From: Pseudaquabacterium terrae
GTDB lineage: Bacteria > Pseudomonadota > Gammaproteobacteria > Burkholderiales > Burkholderiaceae_C
Direction of reading: 5' to 3'
NCBI RefSeq assembly: GCF_013266755.1
Contig: NZ_JABRWJ010000006.1
Location: 553,638-617,637 of the forward strand
Length of the DNA stretch: 64,000 bases
Both the position numbers and the translations under genes were made by a program. Position 1 is the stretch's first letter, and each line of letters opens with the position of its first letter. Positions 19,989 through 27,670 of the stretch are shown piece after piece. The notes beneath the pieces are model-generated. The model did not search any database. It saw nothing but the letters and a program-made list of their open reading frames with translations, and had not been told where the DNA came from.

Positions 19989-21476
19989 TTACGTTTCGGC
20001 GGCACCCCGCACTCGGGTGGGTTGCTGCAACGCGCGGCGCGCGGCTGTGAAGCATTGCCAGAACGCCGCGTCCTGCGAACTCGCGAAGTTGATGCGCATC
20101 AGCGTGCTCGGGCGCGGCCGGGCATGAAAGAGGCTGCCCGGCGCCACCAGCCAGCCTTGTTCGGCCAGCCGCGTGCCCAGCTGGTCGGTGTCGACACCGG
20201 TATCGATCCAGCCGAACAGGCCCTGCGGCGGCGCGACGAACGTGCAGCCGGCGTCGGTCGCCAGCCGCATCACGCGCTGCCGGGCCGTGTCCAGCCGCTG
20301 GATCACGCGCTCGGCATGGCGCCGCAGCAGGCCCTGGTCCAGGCACCAGGCGACCGCGCGTTCGAGCAGTGCCGGCGAGGTCAGCGTCATCAGCAGTTTG
20401 GTGTCGATGAAGCGCTCGGCCAGCGCCGGCGTGGCCGCCACGTAGCCGACGCGCCAGTTCGGCGCCAGGATCTTCGAGAAGCCGGAGACGTAGACCGTGC
20501 GCTGCAGGCCGTCCAGCGCCGCCAGCCGCGGTGCATGCGGCGGCGCGAGCCAGGCGTAGGTGTCGTCCTCGACGATCAGCAGGTCGTGCGCGTCGGCGAG
20601 CTTGAGCACCTGGTGCGCGGTGGCCAGCGACAGCGTGTGGCCGGTCGGGTTGTGCAGCACCGAGACCGTGACGTACAGGCGCGGGCGGTGCTCGGCGATC
20701 AGCGCCTGCATGACGGCGAGGTCGGGGCCGTTCGGCCCGCGCGGCACCGGCAGCAGCCGCATGCCCAGCCGCGTCAGCCGCGCGAATTCGACCGCCCAGC
20801 CGGGCTCGTCGACCAGCACCGCGTCGCCCGGCTGCAGCAGCGTGCGGGCGACGATGTCCAGCGCATGCGTCGCGCCCAGCGTGGTGACGATCTGGCCCGG
20901 ATCGGCGGCGATGCCGAGCTCGCCATCGAGCCGGCGCGACAAGGCCTGGCGCAGCCCCGGGTCGCCCGCCGGATCGCCGTAGCGCAGCGCGTCGGCGGCA
21001 TGCGGCAGCGTGCGGCGCAGCGCGCGCTCGATCAGCGCGGCGTCGAGCCAGGGCTCGGGCAGCGTGCCCAGCCCCGGGCCGACGTGGCCCTGGCGGCCCT
21101 GGAACATGCCGCGGATCAGCGCGGTGGCGTCGATCGGCGCCGGCAGCGCGGGCGGGCGGGCGGCGGCGCCGGCAATCGCCGCGCCGGCGCCGCCGCGGGG
21201 TGCGGGCGCCTCGCGCACGAAGAAGCCGCGCTGGCGCTGCGCCTCGACCAGGCCTTGCGCCTGCAGCTGGTCATAAGCGGCGACGACGGTGCTCGGGCTG
21301 ACGCCGTGCAGCCGCGCGCATTCGCGCACCGACGGCAGTCGCGCGCCCGGCTGCAGCGTGCGCTGGCCGATGCGCTCGGCGAAGCGGGCGGCGAGCTGCT
21401 CGCCGAGCGTCGCGGCGCCGTCGCGCTGCAGTGTGCGGTTGACGACGCGCTGGGGCAGGTCTCGGGGAGCGTTCAT
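19989..21476 (-). CDS. MocR-type transcriptional regulator (GntR wHTH fused to aminotransferase)
   Basis: The 495-residue protein has an N-terminal GntR winged helix (about residues 22-90: GARLPSVRECARLHGVSPST) and a fold-type I aminotransferase domain (about 115-480). The PLP lysine is K335 in SGFSKILAPN, with NPTG near 286 and the VEDDTY aspartate near 303. MocR proteins sense PLP or PLP-amino acid adducts and usually control the divergent genes. Here the divergent neighbour is the EamA exporter that heads a co-directional amino-acid block, and the 201-bp gap contains strong palindromes. It could be PdxR-like, but no pdx genes are present, so I leave it unnamed. Confidence 0.9.
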   Translation of the reverse strand: MNAPRDLPQRVVNRTLQRDGAATLGEQLAARFAERIGQRTLQPGARLPSVRECARLHGVSPSTVVAAYDQLQAQGLVEAQRQRGFFVREAPAPRGGAGAAIAGAAARPPALPAPIDATALIRGMFQGRQGHVGPGLGTLPEPWLDAALIERALRRTLPHAADALRYGDPAGDPGLRQALSRRLDGELGIAADPGQIVTTLGATHALDIVARTLLQPGDAVLVDEPGWAVEFARLTRLGMRLLPVPRGPNGPDLAVMQALIAEHRPRLYVTVSVLHNPTGHTLSLATAHQVLKLADAHDLLIVEDDTYAWLAPPHAPRLAALDGLQRTVYVSGFSKILAPNWRVGYVAATPALAERFIDTKLLMTLTSPALLERAVAWCLDQGLLRRHAERVIQRLDTARQRVMRLATDAGCTFVAPPQGLFGWIDTGVDTDQLGTRLAEQGWLVAPGSLFHARPRPSTLMRINFASSQDAAFWQCFTAARRALQQPTRVRGAAET

Positions 21477-21500
21477 GGCCAGATGTACCGTCGGAGTCGA

Positions 21501-21537
21501 CAGTACAGATGAGTGATCTGTATCGCCGAGTGTACTG
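21501..21537. promoter_or_regulatory. Nested palindromes, candidate MocR operator
   Basis: CAGTACA (21501-21507) is perfectly inverted as TGTACTG (21531-21537). Nested inside, ACAGAT (21505-21510) is inverted as ATCTGT (21516-21521) around GAGTG. The array sits 25 bp from the MocR start codon in the gap to the EamA gene, the usual place for auto-repression and activation of the divergent gene. Confidence 0.65.
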
Positions 21538-21579
21538 ACGCTGTGCTGATCGCGGCCCTAGACTGAAGGGATGGTCAGC

Positions 21580-21670
21580 AGCCCCCAGCTCACTTCGTTC
21601 GCGGCCCCAGGGATCCGAAGGATCCCTTGCGGGGCCCCTGGGCGCTCAGTGCCTTTCGGGCGGCCGGGCA
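21580..21670 (-). repeat. Dispersed intergenic repeat, type A copy 4, inverted
   Basis: On the minus strand it reads GCCCGAAAGGCACTGAGCGC, a CCC..GGG hairpin with a GGATCC-containing insert, GCGAACGAAGTGAGC and TGGGGGC. On the plus strand GCTCACTTCGTTCGC is at 21588-21602. It ends eight bases before the EamA start codon and so lies in its leader, unlike the other copies, which follow stop codons. Confidence 0.7.
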
Positions 21671-21677
21671 GGCACTG

Positions 21678-22601
21678 ATGTCCTCGAGCACCGTGCTGAA
21701 AACCACTTCCGGCTGGTCCCCCGCCACGCGCGGCTGGCTGCTCGGCGCGCTGGGGGTCGGCATCTTCGCGCTGTCGATCCCGATGACGCGGCTGGCCTCG
21801 GGCAGCGCGGCCGAGCCGCAGCTGCCGGCCGTCTTCGTCGCCATCGGCCGCGCCGCGCTGGCCGGCCTGTTCGCCGCGCTGTGGCTGCTGGGCACCCGCG
21901 CGCCGCGGCCGCGGCCGCAGCAGTGGCGGCCGCTGGCGCTGACGGCGCTCGGCGTCGTGTTCGGCTGGCCGCTGCTGCTGGGCTTCGCGGTACTGCACGT
22001 GGATGCCGTGCATGCGTCGGTGGTCACGGGGGTGCTGCCGATCGCCACCGCGGCCACCGGCGCGCTGCTGCTGCGCCAGCGCGCCAGTCTCGGCTTCTGG
22101 CTTTGCGCGCTGCTCGGCACCACGCTCGTGCTCGGCTTCGCGTGGTGGAAGGGCGGCGCCGGCTTCCAGGCCGCCGATGCGCTGCTGCTGGGCGCGGTGC
22201 TGTTCGGCGGTTATGGCTACGTGCAGGGCGCGCGGCTGTCGATCGGGCCGCAGGCGCTGGCGCCGGAGCAGGTGATCTGCTGGGTGCTGGTGCTGAGCCT
22301 GCCGCTGACGCTGCCGATCGCGCTGATGCACTGGCCGACGGCGCCGGTGCGGGCCAGCGCCTGGGGCGGCTTCCTCTACGTCTCCCTCTTCTCGATGTGG
22401 CTCGGCTTCTTCGCCTGGTACCGCGGGCTGGCGCTCGGCGGCACCTTGCGCGTCAGCCAGGTGCAGCTGCTGCAGCCCTTCCTGTCGATGTGGTTCGCGG
22501 TGCCGCTGCTTGGCGAAACGCTGGATGCGGCGACGCTGGTGTTCTCGCTCGCCGTGATGGCCACGGTGTTCATCTCGAAGCGGATGGCGGTGCGCTCGTG
22601 A
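21678..22601 (+). CDS. EamA/DMT family transporter
   Basis: The 307-residue inner-membrane protein has ten hydrophobic helices in two EamA repeats, the drug/metabolite transporter layout. The first repeat covers about residues 14-145 and the second about 155-300, ending in the GETLDAATLVFSLAVMATVFISKRM pattern (first half diagnostic). DMT exporters often move amino acids or their metabolites out of the cell. ATG 21678 lies just behind a repeat and has no strong Shine-Dalgarno sequence. Its stop overlaps the GTG of the next gene by four bases (GTGA), indicating translational coupling. Divergence from a MocR gene supports amino-acid-linked control. Confidence 0.85.
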   Translation: MSSSTVLKTTSGWSPATRGWLLGALGVGIFALSIPMTRLASGSAAEPQLPAVFVAIGRAALAGLFAALWLLGTRAPRPRPQQWRPLALTALGVVFGWPLLLGFAVLHVDAVHASVVTGVLPIATAATGALLLRQRASLGFWLCALLGTTLVLGFAWWKGGAGFQAADALLLGAVLFGGYGYVQGARLSIGPQALAPEQVICWVLVLSLPLTLPIALMHWPTAPVRASAWGGFLYVSLFSMWLGFFAWYRGLALGGTLRVSQVQLLQPFLSMWFAVPLLGETLDAATLVFSLAVMATVFISKRMAVRS

Positions 22602-23062
22602 ACGGTTTCGTGGTCTCCAGCGATCCGTCGCGGCTGGACCTCGCGCTGATCCATCGTTTCCTGAGCGAGGAAACGCGCTGGGCGCGCGGCATTCCGCGTG
22701 CGACGGTCGAGCGTTCGATCGCCCATTCGCTGTGCTTCGGCGCCTACTGCGTAGCCGACGGCGCGCAGCTCGGCTTCGCGCGCATCGTCAGCGACCGCGC
22801 CACCTTCGCCTGGCTGGCCGATGTCTTCGTGCTGCCCGAGCAGCGCGGCCGCGGCATTGCCGTCGCGCTGCTGCAGGCGGCCGACGCCCACCCCGAGCTG
22901 CAGGGCCTGCGCCGGCGCCTGCTGGCCACGAGCACCGCCGCGCCGCTGTACGCTCGCCACGGCTGGGTGCCGCTGGCCGCCCCCGAGATCTACATGGAAC
23001 GCAGCGACCCCGAGGTCTACCAGCGCGCCGCATCACCCATTCCAACCGGAGACAAGTCATGA
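22598..23062 (+). CDS. GNAT family N-acetyltransferase
   Basis: The 154-residue protein starts at GTG 22598, overlapping the exporter stop codon. The GNAT core is visible: LADVFVLPEQRGRGIAVALL near residues 68-87 holds the acetyl-CoA loop (RGRGIA), and STAAPLYARHGWVPL lies near 113. The family member with WLADVFVLPEQRGRG motifs is typical of small soluble acetyltransferases in amino-acid export operons; the substrate is unknown. A 106-bp gap with a repeat element follows before the aminotransferase gene. Confidence 0.8.
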   Translation: MNGFVVSSDPSRLDLALIHRFLSEETRWARGIPRATVERSIAHSLCFGAYCVADGAQLGFARIVSDRATFAWLADVFVLPEQRGRGIAVALLQAADAHPELQGLRRRLLATSTAAPLYARHGWVPLAAPEIYMERSDPEVYQRAASPIPTGDKS

Positions 23063-23090
23063 GACAACGTGAGTCAAACTTTCGGCGGGC

Positions 23091-23163
23091 CGAGCGCCGG
23101 GCCGCTCCCAAGCCGGCCCGCATCCCCTCGGGGGATCGGCCGATGTACTCGTCGGACGAGGGG
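23091..23163 (+). repeat. Dispersed intergenic repeat, type B copy
   Basis: It has CGAGCGCCGGGCCGCTCCCA at the left, then CCCCTCGGGGGATCGG and ATGTACTCGTCGGACGAGGG. The left half matches the type A repeat but the right half differs (no GAACGAAGTGAGC). It interrupts the co-directional block between the GNAT and aminotransferase genes. Confidence 0.6.
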
Positions 23164-23168
23164 CAGTC

Positions 23169-24374
23169 ATGAGTCTGTGGACCCAGGCGCGCCGCAGCGC
23201 CCGCATGAACCCGTCGATCATTCGCGAGATCCTGAAGGTCACCGAGAAGCCCGGCATCCTGTCGATGGCCGGCGGCCTGCCGTCGGCCGACACCTTCCCG
23301 GTCGAGCCGATGCGCGAGGCCTGCGAGATCGTGCTGCGCACCGCCTCGCGTGAGGCGCTGCAGTACGCCGGCAGCGAAGGCTTCGGGCCGCTGCGCGAGT
23401 GGGTCGCCGCAAAGCTCGCGTCGATGGGTCACCGCGTCGGCGCCGACCAGGTGCTGATCACCACCGGCTCGCAACAGGGCCTGGACCTGGTCGGCAAGAT
23501 CATGATCGACGCCGGCGCGCCGGTGGCCGTCGAGACGCCGACCTACCTCGGCGCGCTGCAGGCCTTCAACCCCTACGAGCCGATCTACACCAGCCTGGCC
23601 AGCGACCAGGACGGCCCGCTGCCCCAGGCGCTCAGCGCGCTGAAGCACGACGCGCCGGGCACGCGCTTCGCCTATCTGCTGCCGAACTTCCAGAACCCGA
23701 CCGGCCGCGTGATGCCGGCGGCGCGCCGCGATGCGCTGGTCGCGGCCGCGCAGTCGGTCGGCGTGCCGCTGGTCGAGGACAACCCCTACGGCGACCTGTG
23801 GTTCGACGAGGAGCCGCCGGCGCCGATCGCCTCGCGCTGGCCCGAGGGCACGATCTACCTGGGCTCGTTCTCGAAGGTGCTGGCGCCGGGCTTCCGGCTC
23901 GGTTACGTCGTCGCGCCGAGCGAGCTGTACCCCAAGCTGCTGCAGGCCAAGCAGGCGGCCGACCTGCACACGCCGGGCTTCAACCAGCGCGTCGTCTACG
24001 AGGTGATCCGCCACGGCTTCCTCGACCAGCACGTGCCCGCGATCCGCGCACGCTACAAGGCCCAGCGCGATGCGATGGCCACCGGCCTGCGCCAGCACCT
24101 GCCCGAAGGCAGCGAGTGGCAGGAGCCGAAGGGCGGCATGTTCTTCTGGGTGCGCCTGCCCGCCGGCTGCGACGCGATGCAGTTGCTGCCGAAGGCCGTC
24201 GAGGCCGGCATCGCCTACGTGCCCGGCGCGGCCTTCTACGCCCACGCGCCCGATCCGCGCACGCTGCGCCTGTCCTTCGTGACGCTGGCGCCGGAAGACA
24301 TCGCCGACGGCGTCGCGGTGCTGGGCCGCGTGCTGCGCGAACACCTGGAAGTCGAAGCCGAAGTGACGCCCTGA
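23169..24374 (+). CDS. PLP-dependent aminotransferase, 2-aminoadipate/LysN-like class I
   Basis: The 401-residue protein is a fold-type I aminotransferase related to LysN and to the enzyme domain of MocR regulators. Motifs in order are LSMAGGLPSADTFP (31-44), TTGSQQGLDL (98-107), NPTGR (176-180), VEDNPYGDL (202-210) with the pyridine-N aspartate, and the PLP lysine K236 in GSFSKVLAPG. The C-terminal arginine that binds the substrate carboxylate is in TLRLSFV. Broad specificity toward branched, aromatic or aminoadipate substrates is usual in the family. It starts six bases past a repeat and is 15 bp before the dehydratase gene. Confidence 0.85.
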   Translation: MSLWTQARRSARMNPSIIREILKVTEKPGILSMAGGLPSADTFPVEPMREACEIVLRTASREALQYAGSEGFGPLREWVAAKLASMGHRVGADQVLITTGSQQGLDLVGKIMIDAGAPVAVETPTYLGALQAFNPYEPIYTSLASDQDGPLPQALSALKHDAPGTRFAYLLPNFQNPTGRVMPAARRDALVAAAQSVGVPLVEDNPYGDLWFDEEPPAPIASRWPEGTIYLGSFSKVLAPGFRLGYVVAPSELYPKLLQAKQAADLHTPGFNQRVVYEVIRHGFLDQHVPAIRARYKAQRDAMATGLRQHLPEGSEWQEPKGGMFFWVRLPAGCDAMQLLPKAVEAGIAYVPGAAFYAHAPDPRTLRLSFVTLAPEDIADGVAVLGRVLREHLEVEAEVTP

Positions 24375-24389
24375 GTCGGGAGCTCTCCG

Positions 24390-25373
24390 ATGGCCGCTCC
24401 CTTCCTGAGTCAGGACGAACTGCGTGCCGCCGCGCGCACCGTGCACGCGGTGCTGCCGCCGACGCCGCAGTACCGCTGGCCGCTGCTCGAAGCGTTGGTC
24501 GCGCCGCGTCCAGACGACGGTACCGCGTTGTGGGTCAAGCACGAGAACCACACGCCGGTGGGCGCGTTCAAGATCCGCGGCGGGCTGGTGTATTTCGAGC
24601 GCCTGCTGAGCCGGGGCGAGCGCCCGGCCGGCGTCGTCAGCGCCACGCGCGGCAACCATGGCCAGTCGATCGGCTTCGCGGCGCGTCGCCACGGCATCCC
24701 GGCGCTGATCGTCGTGCCGCGCGGCAACAGCCGCGAGAAGAATGCGGCGATGCGTGCGCTCGGCGTCGAGCTGGTCGAGCATGGCGACGACTTCCAGGCC
24801 GCGCGTGAGCACGCGCAGGCACTGGCCGCCGAGCGCGGCTGGCTGATGGTTCCTTCGTTCCACCGCGACCTGGTCGCCGGCGTGGCGAGTTATGCGCTGG
24901 AGCTGTTCGGCGCCGTGCCGGATCTCGACACGGTGTACGTGCCGATCGGCCTCGGCTCCGGCGCCTGCGGCCTGATCGCCGCGCGCGACGCGCTGGGCTT
25001 GTCGACCGAGATCGTCGGTGTCGTCAGCGATGGCGCGCCGGCCTATGCGTTGTCGCTGGCGTGCGGCGAAGCGGTGTCGCACGCGGTGACGACGACGCTC
25101 GCCGACGGCATGGCGGTGCGCACGCCGGACGCCGACGCGCTGCGGCTGATGCAGGCGGGGCTGGCGCGCGTGGTGCTGGTCAGCGATGTACAGATCGCCG
25201 ATGCGATGCGCCGGCTCTACGAATGCACGCACCAGGTCGCCGAAGGTGCCGGAGCGGCCGCGTTGGCCGGGCGCATCGCCGAGCGCACGCGGCTCGCGGG
25301 CCGGCGCACGGCGGTCGTGCTCACCGGCGGCAATGTCGACCGCAGCGTCTACGCCGAGATCCTCGCCCAATGA
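24390..25373 (+). CDS. Threonine/serine dehydratase family protein
   Basis: The 327-residue protein is a fold-type II PLP enzyme. K61 in GAFKIRGG is the Schiff-base lysine, ATRGNHGQSIGFAA (near residues 87-100) is the substrate loop, and PIGLGSGACGLI (near 188) binds the PLP phosphate. GGNVDRSVYAEIL at the C-terminus is typical of threonine dehydratases that lack the ACT regulatory domain, the catabolic or hydroxyectoine-EutB-like group. Likely reaction: deamination of L-threonine or L-serine to a 2-oxo acid. It lies between the aminotransferase (15 bp) and PhzF (19 bp), in what looks like one operon. Confidence 0.85.
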   Translation: MAAPFLSQDELRAAARTVHAVLPPTPQYRWPLLEALVAPRPDDGTALWVKHENHTPVGAFKIRGGLVYFERLLSRGERPAGVVSATRGNHGQSIGFAARRHGIPALIVVPRGNSREKNAAMRALGVELVEHGDDFQAAREHAQALAAERGWLMVPSFHRDLVAGVASYALELFGAVPDLDTVYVPIGLGSGACGLIAARDALGLSTEIVGVVSDGAPAYALSLACGEAVSHAVTTTLADGMAVRTPDADALRLMQAGLARVVLVSDVQIADAMRRLYECTHQVAEGAGAAALAGRIAERTRLAGRRTAVVLTGGNVDRSVYAEILAQ

Positions 25374-25392
25374 ACCTCGAAGGAGCACGGCC

Positions 25393-26229
25393 ATGCCGAG
25401 CTTTCGCTTTTCGCAAGTCGATGTCTTCACCGCGCAGGCCTTGCGCGGCAACCCGCTGGCCGTCGTGCACGACGCGGTGGGCCTGAGCGACGCCGAGATG
25501 CTCGACTTCGCGCGCTGGACCAATCTTTCGGAAACCACTTTCCTGCTGCCGCCGACCGACCCGGCCGCCGACTACCACCTGCGCATCTTCACGCCCGGCG
25601 GCGAGCTGCCGTTTGCCGGCCATCCGACGCTCGGCAGCTGCCACGCCTGGCTCGCCGCCGGTGGCCGCCCGCGCGGCGAGGGCCAGGTGGTGCAGCAGTG
25701 CGGCGCCGGACTGGTGCGCATCCGGCAGGACGGCCGGCGCCTCGCATTCGCCGCGCCGCCGCTGCGCCGCAGCGGGCCGGCCGATCAGCCCACCCGGGCG
25801 CGCATCGCGCAGGCGCTGCGGCTGCCCGGGGCCGCGCTGCTGCGCGTCGAATGGCTCGTCAACGGCCCGCAGTGGGTGGCGGTGCTGCTGGCCGATGCGC
25901 AAGCCGTGCTCGCGCTGCAGCCGGACTTCGTCGCGATGCAGGGCATGGACCTCGGTGTCGTCGGCCCGCACCCGGCCGGCAGCGAGTGCCAGTTCGAAGT
26001 GCGTGCCTTCGTACCCGGCCTCGGCGTGCAGGAAGACCCCGTCACCGGCAGCCTGAACGCCGGCATCGCGCAGTGGTTGATCGGTGAAGGCCTGGCGCCT
26101 GAGCGTTATGTCGCTGCGCAGGGCACGGCGATCGGCCGCGCCGGCCGCGTGCACGTACATCGGCAGGGCGACGACATCTGGATCGGCGGCGACGTGACGC
26201 CGGTGATCAGCGGCAGCCTGACCCTCTGA
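25393..26229 (+). CDS. PhzF family isomerase/epimerase
   Basis: The 278-residue protein has the PhzF pattern: an N-terminal FSQVDVFTAQALRGNPLAVV, the catalytic-Glu region WTNLSETTFLLPP near residue 46 (Glu in SET), the first-half motif RIFTPGGELPFAGHPTLGS near 70, and the second-half motif EDPVTGSLNAGIAQWL near 215. PhzF proteins are diaminopimelate-epimerase-fold isomerases; only a few have known substrates. No phenazine genes are present. AAGGAG precedes the ATG. It is 19 bp after the dehydratase and 5 bp before the VOC gene. Confidence 0.9.
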   Translation: MPSFRFSQVDVFTAQALRGNPLAVVHDAVGLSDAEMLDFARWTNLSETTFLLPPTDPAADYHLRIFTPGGELPFAGHPTLGSCHAWLAAGGRPRGEGQVVQQCGAGLVRIRQDGRRLAFAAPPLRRSGPADQPTRARIAQALRLPGAALLRVEWLVNGPQWVAVLLADAQAVLALQPDFVAMQGMDLGVVGPHPAGSECQFEVRAFVPGLGVQEDPVTGSLNAGIAQWLIGEGLAPERYVAAQGTAIGRAGRVHVHRQGDDIWIGGDVTPVISGSLTL

Positions 26230-26234
26230 CGCCG

Positions 26235-26891
26235 ATGACCGAGGTCGATCATCTGGTCATTGCCTGCGACACGCTGGTGCAGGGCGTCGCCTGGTGCGAG
26301 CAGGAGCTCGGCGTGACGCCGGGCCCTGGCGGCCGCCATCCGCTGATGAGCACGCACAACCGGTTGCTGCGCCTGGGCGGCGAATTTCCGGCCGCCTACT
26401 TCGAGCTGATCGCCATCGATCCCGACGCGCCGCCGCCCGGTCGCACGCGCTGGTTCGGCCTCGACCGGCCGGCACTGCAGGCGGCGGTGCGCGAGGCGCC
26501 ACGCCTGGTGCAGCTGGTCGCCCGCACGCGCGAGGTCGAGATGCTGCGCTGGGGCCTGATCAACCGGGGCGTCGATCCGGGCCGGCCGCTGGCCGCCGAG
26601 CGCGAGACGCCGGCCGGCCTGCTGCGCTGGCGCATCGCAGTGCGCGACGACGGGCTGAACGCCTGCGACGGCCTGCTGCCGACCTTGATCGAGTGGCAGG
26701 GCGTTCATCCAACCGACGCGATGCCGGTGTCTGCGCTGACGCTGGCCTCGGTCAGCCTCGGCGGCCTGCCGGCGCCGATCGCCGAGCTGTTGCGCCTGCG
26801 GCAGGTCGACAGCGCCGAGACGCCGGGCCTGTCGGTGCAACTCGACACCCCGCGCGGCCGCATTCCACTGGAGCAATGGCGCGATGGCTGA
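26235..26891 (+). CDS. VOC/glyoxalase-like domain protein
   Basis: The 218-residue protein opens with TEVDHLVIACDTLVQGVAWC, the first strand-helix of a glyoxalase-like (Glyoxalase_3) domain, with His5 as the usual metal-site candidate and an acidic ligand in AYFELIAID near residue 55. A second, diverged half follows. Proteins of this type are often annotated as VOC family and have no confirmed substrate. It overlaps the alaX-like gene by eight bases, which indicates coupled translation in the amino-acid block. Confidence 0.8.
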   Translation: MTEVDHLVIACDTLVQGVAWCEQELGVTPGPGGRHPLMSTHNRLLRLGGEFPAAYFELIAIDPDAPPPGRTRWFGLDRPALQAAVREAPRLVQLVARTREVEMLRWGLINRGVDPGRPLAAERETPAGLLRWRIAVRDDGLNACDGLLPTLIEWQGVHPTDAMPVSALTLASVSLGGLPAPIAELLRLRQVDSAETPGLSVQLDTPRGRIPLEQWRDG

Positions 26892-27615
26892 AGAACTGTT
26901 CCGCGAAGACGCCCGCCTGGTCCGCTGCGACGCGCGCATCGTCGCGATCGACGAACGCGGCGTGCAGCTCGACCGCACGGTGTTCTATCCGCAGGGCGGC
27001 GGCCAGGCCGGCGATCGCGGCGTGCTGCGCCAGGCCGATGGCCGCACGCTGGTCATCGCCGACACGCGCAAAGGCGCGGCGCCCGGCGAGATCCTGCACC
27101 TGCCAGCGCCGGAGGCCTCGCTCGAGGGCTGGTCGGTCGGCGACAGCGTCGAGGCCGAAATCGACTGGGAACGCCGCCAGCGCCACATGCGTTTTCACAC
27201 CACGACGCACCTGCTGTGCGCGTTGGTGCCGCATCCGGTCGACGGCTGCTCGATCACCGCCGACTACGCGCGGCTCGACTTCCACATGACCGATGCGCTC
27301 GACAAGCAGGCGCTGACCGAGGGCATCGCGCGCTTCGTCGCCGCCGCGCATCCGGTCAGCCACCGCTGGATCAGCGAGGACGAGCTCGACGCGAACCCCG
27401 GCCTGGTGCGCAGCATGAGCGTGCAGCCGCCGCGCGGCCAGGGCCGCGTGCGGGTGCTGGAGATCGAAGGTGTCGACCTGCAGCCCTGCGGCGGCACGCA
27501 TGTCGCCAACACCGCGGAGATCGGCGCGGTGGTGGTGACGAAGATTGAGAAGAAGTCAGCCAAGACCCGCAGGGTCGTGCTCGGCTTTGCCGAGTCGGCC
27601 GACAGGCCGAGCTGA
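26884..27615 (+). CDS. AlaX family alanyl-tRNA editing protein
   Basis: The 243-residue protein is a free-standing editing domain that hydrolyses Ser-tRNA(Ala) or Gly-tRNA(Ala). The zinc motif HxxxH appears as HTTTHLLCALV near residues 105-115, and the second Cys/His pair as CGGTHVANTAEIG near 201. The N-terminal VFYPQGGGQAGDRG (33-46) is the alanyl-tRNA synthetase-like core. The family usually ends soon after TKIEKK..RRV; here the last eight residues (AESADRPS) are encoded by part of a strong inverted-repeat structure at 27549-27622. It is the last gene of the block from 21678. Confidence 0.9.
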   Translation: MAEELFREDARLVRCDARIVAIDERGVQLDRTVFYPQGGGQAGDRGVLRQADGRTLVIADTRKGAAPGEILHLPAPEASLEGWSVGDSVEAEIDWERRQRHMRFHTTTHLLCALVPHPVDGCSITADYARLDFHMTDALDKQALTEGIARFVAAAHPVSHRWISEDELDANPGLVRSMSVQPPRGQGRVRVLEIEGVDLQPCGGTHVANTAEIGAVVVTKIEKKSAKTRRVVLGFAESADRPS

Positions 27616-27622
27616 CTTCTTC
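27549..27622 (+). repeat. Perfect cloverleaf of inverted repeats at the alaX 3' end
   Basis: A perfect 12-bp outer stem (GAAGAAGTCAGC 27549-27560 with GCTGACTTCTTC 27611-27622) encloses three perfect hairpins: GACCC-gca-GGGTC (27564-27576), CTCGGC-ttt-GCCGAG (27580-27594) and TCGGCC-gaca-GGCCGA (27595-27610). Only six bases in the 74 are outside a stem or hairpin loop. It overlaps the last 22 codons of the alaX-like gene. It may be a REP-like or structured RNA element; its role is unknown. Confidence 0.75.
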
Positions 27623-27625
27623 GGG

Positions 27626-27663
27626 GTGCGCTCATGTGCGCGCAGCGCACGTGACGCGCGCAC
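27626..27663. terminator. Long hairpin between convergent genes
   Basis: GTGCGC (27636-27641) pairs with GCGCAC (27645-27650) over a GCA loop; TCA pairs with TGA just outside; an outer GTGCGC (27626-27631) pairs with GCGCAC (27658-27663). It lies between the alaX and cytochrome c-prime stop codons and is followed by AAAA on the plus strand. It probably acts as a shared bidirectional terminator, without a clear T-run on the plus strand. Confidence 0.5.
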
Positions 27664-27670
27664 CAAAAGA

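Noticed and set aside
23057..23353. Short frames on both strands around the repeat between the GNAT and aminotransferase genes
   Set aside because: They are repeat-derived or shadow frames without ribosome sites.
27549..27622. A tRNA gene, because of the cloverleaf layout
   Set aside because: There is no CCA-compatible end, no T-loop TTC or D-loop GG bases, no 7-base anticodon loop, and the outer stem has 12 bp.
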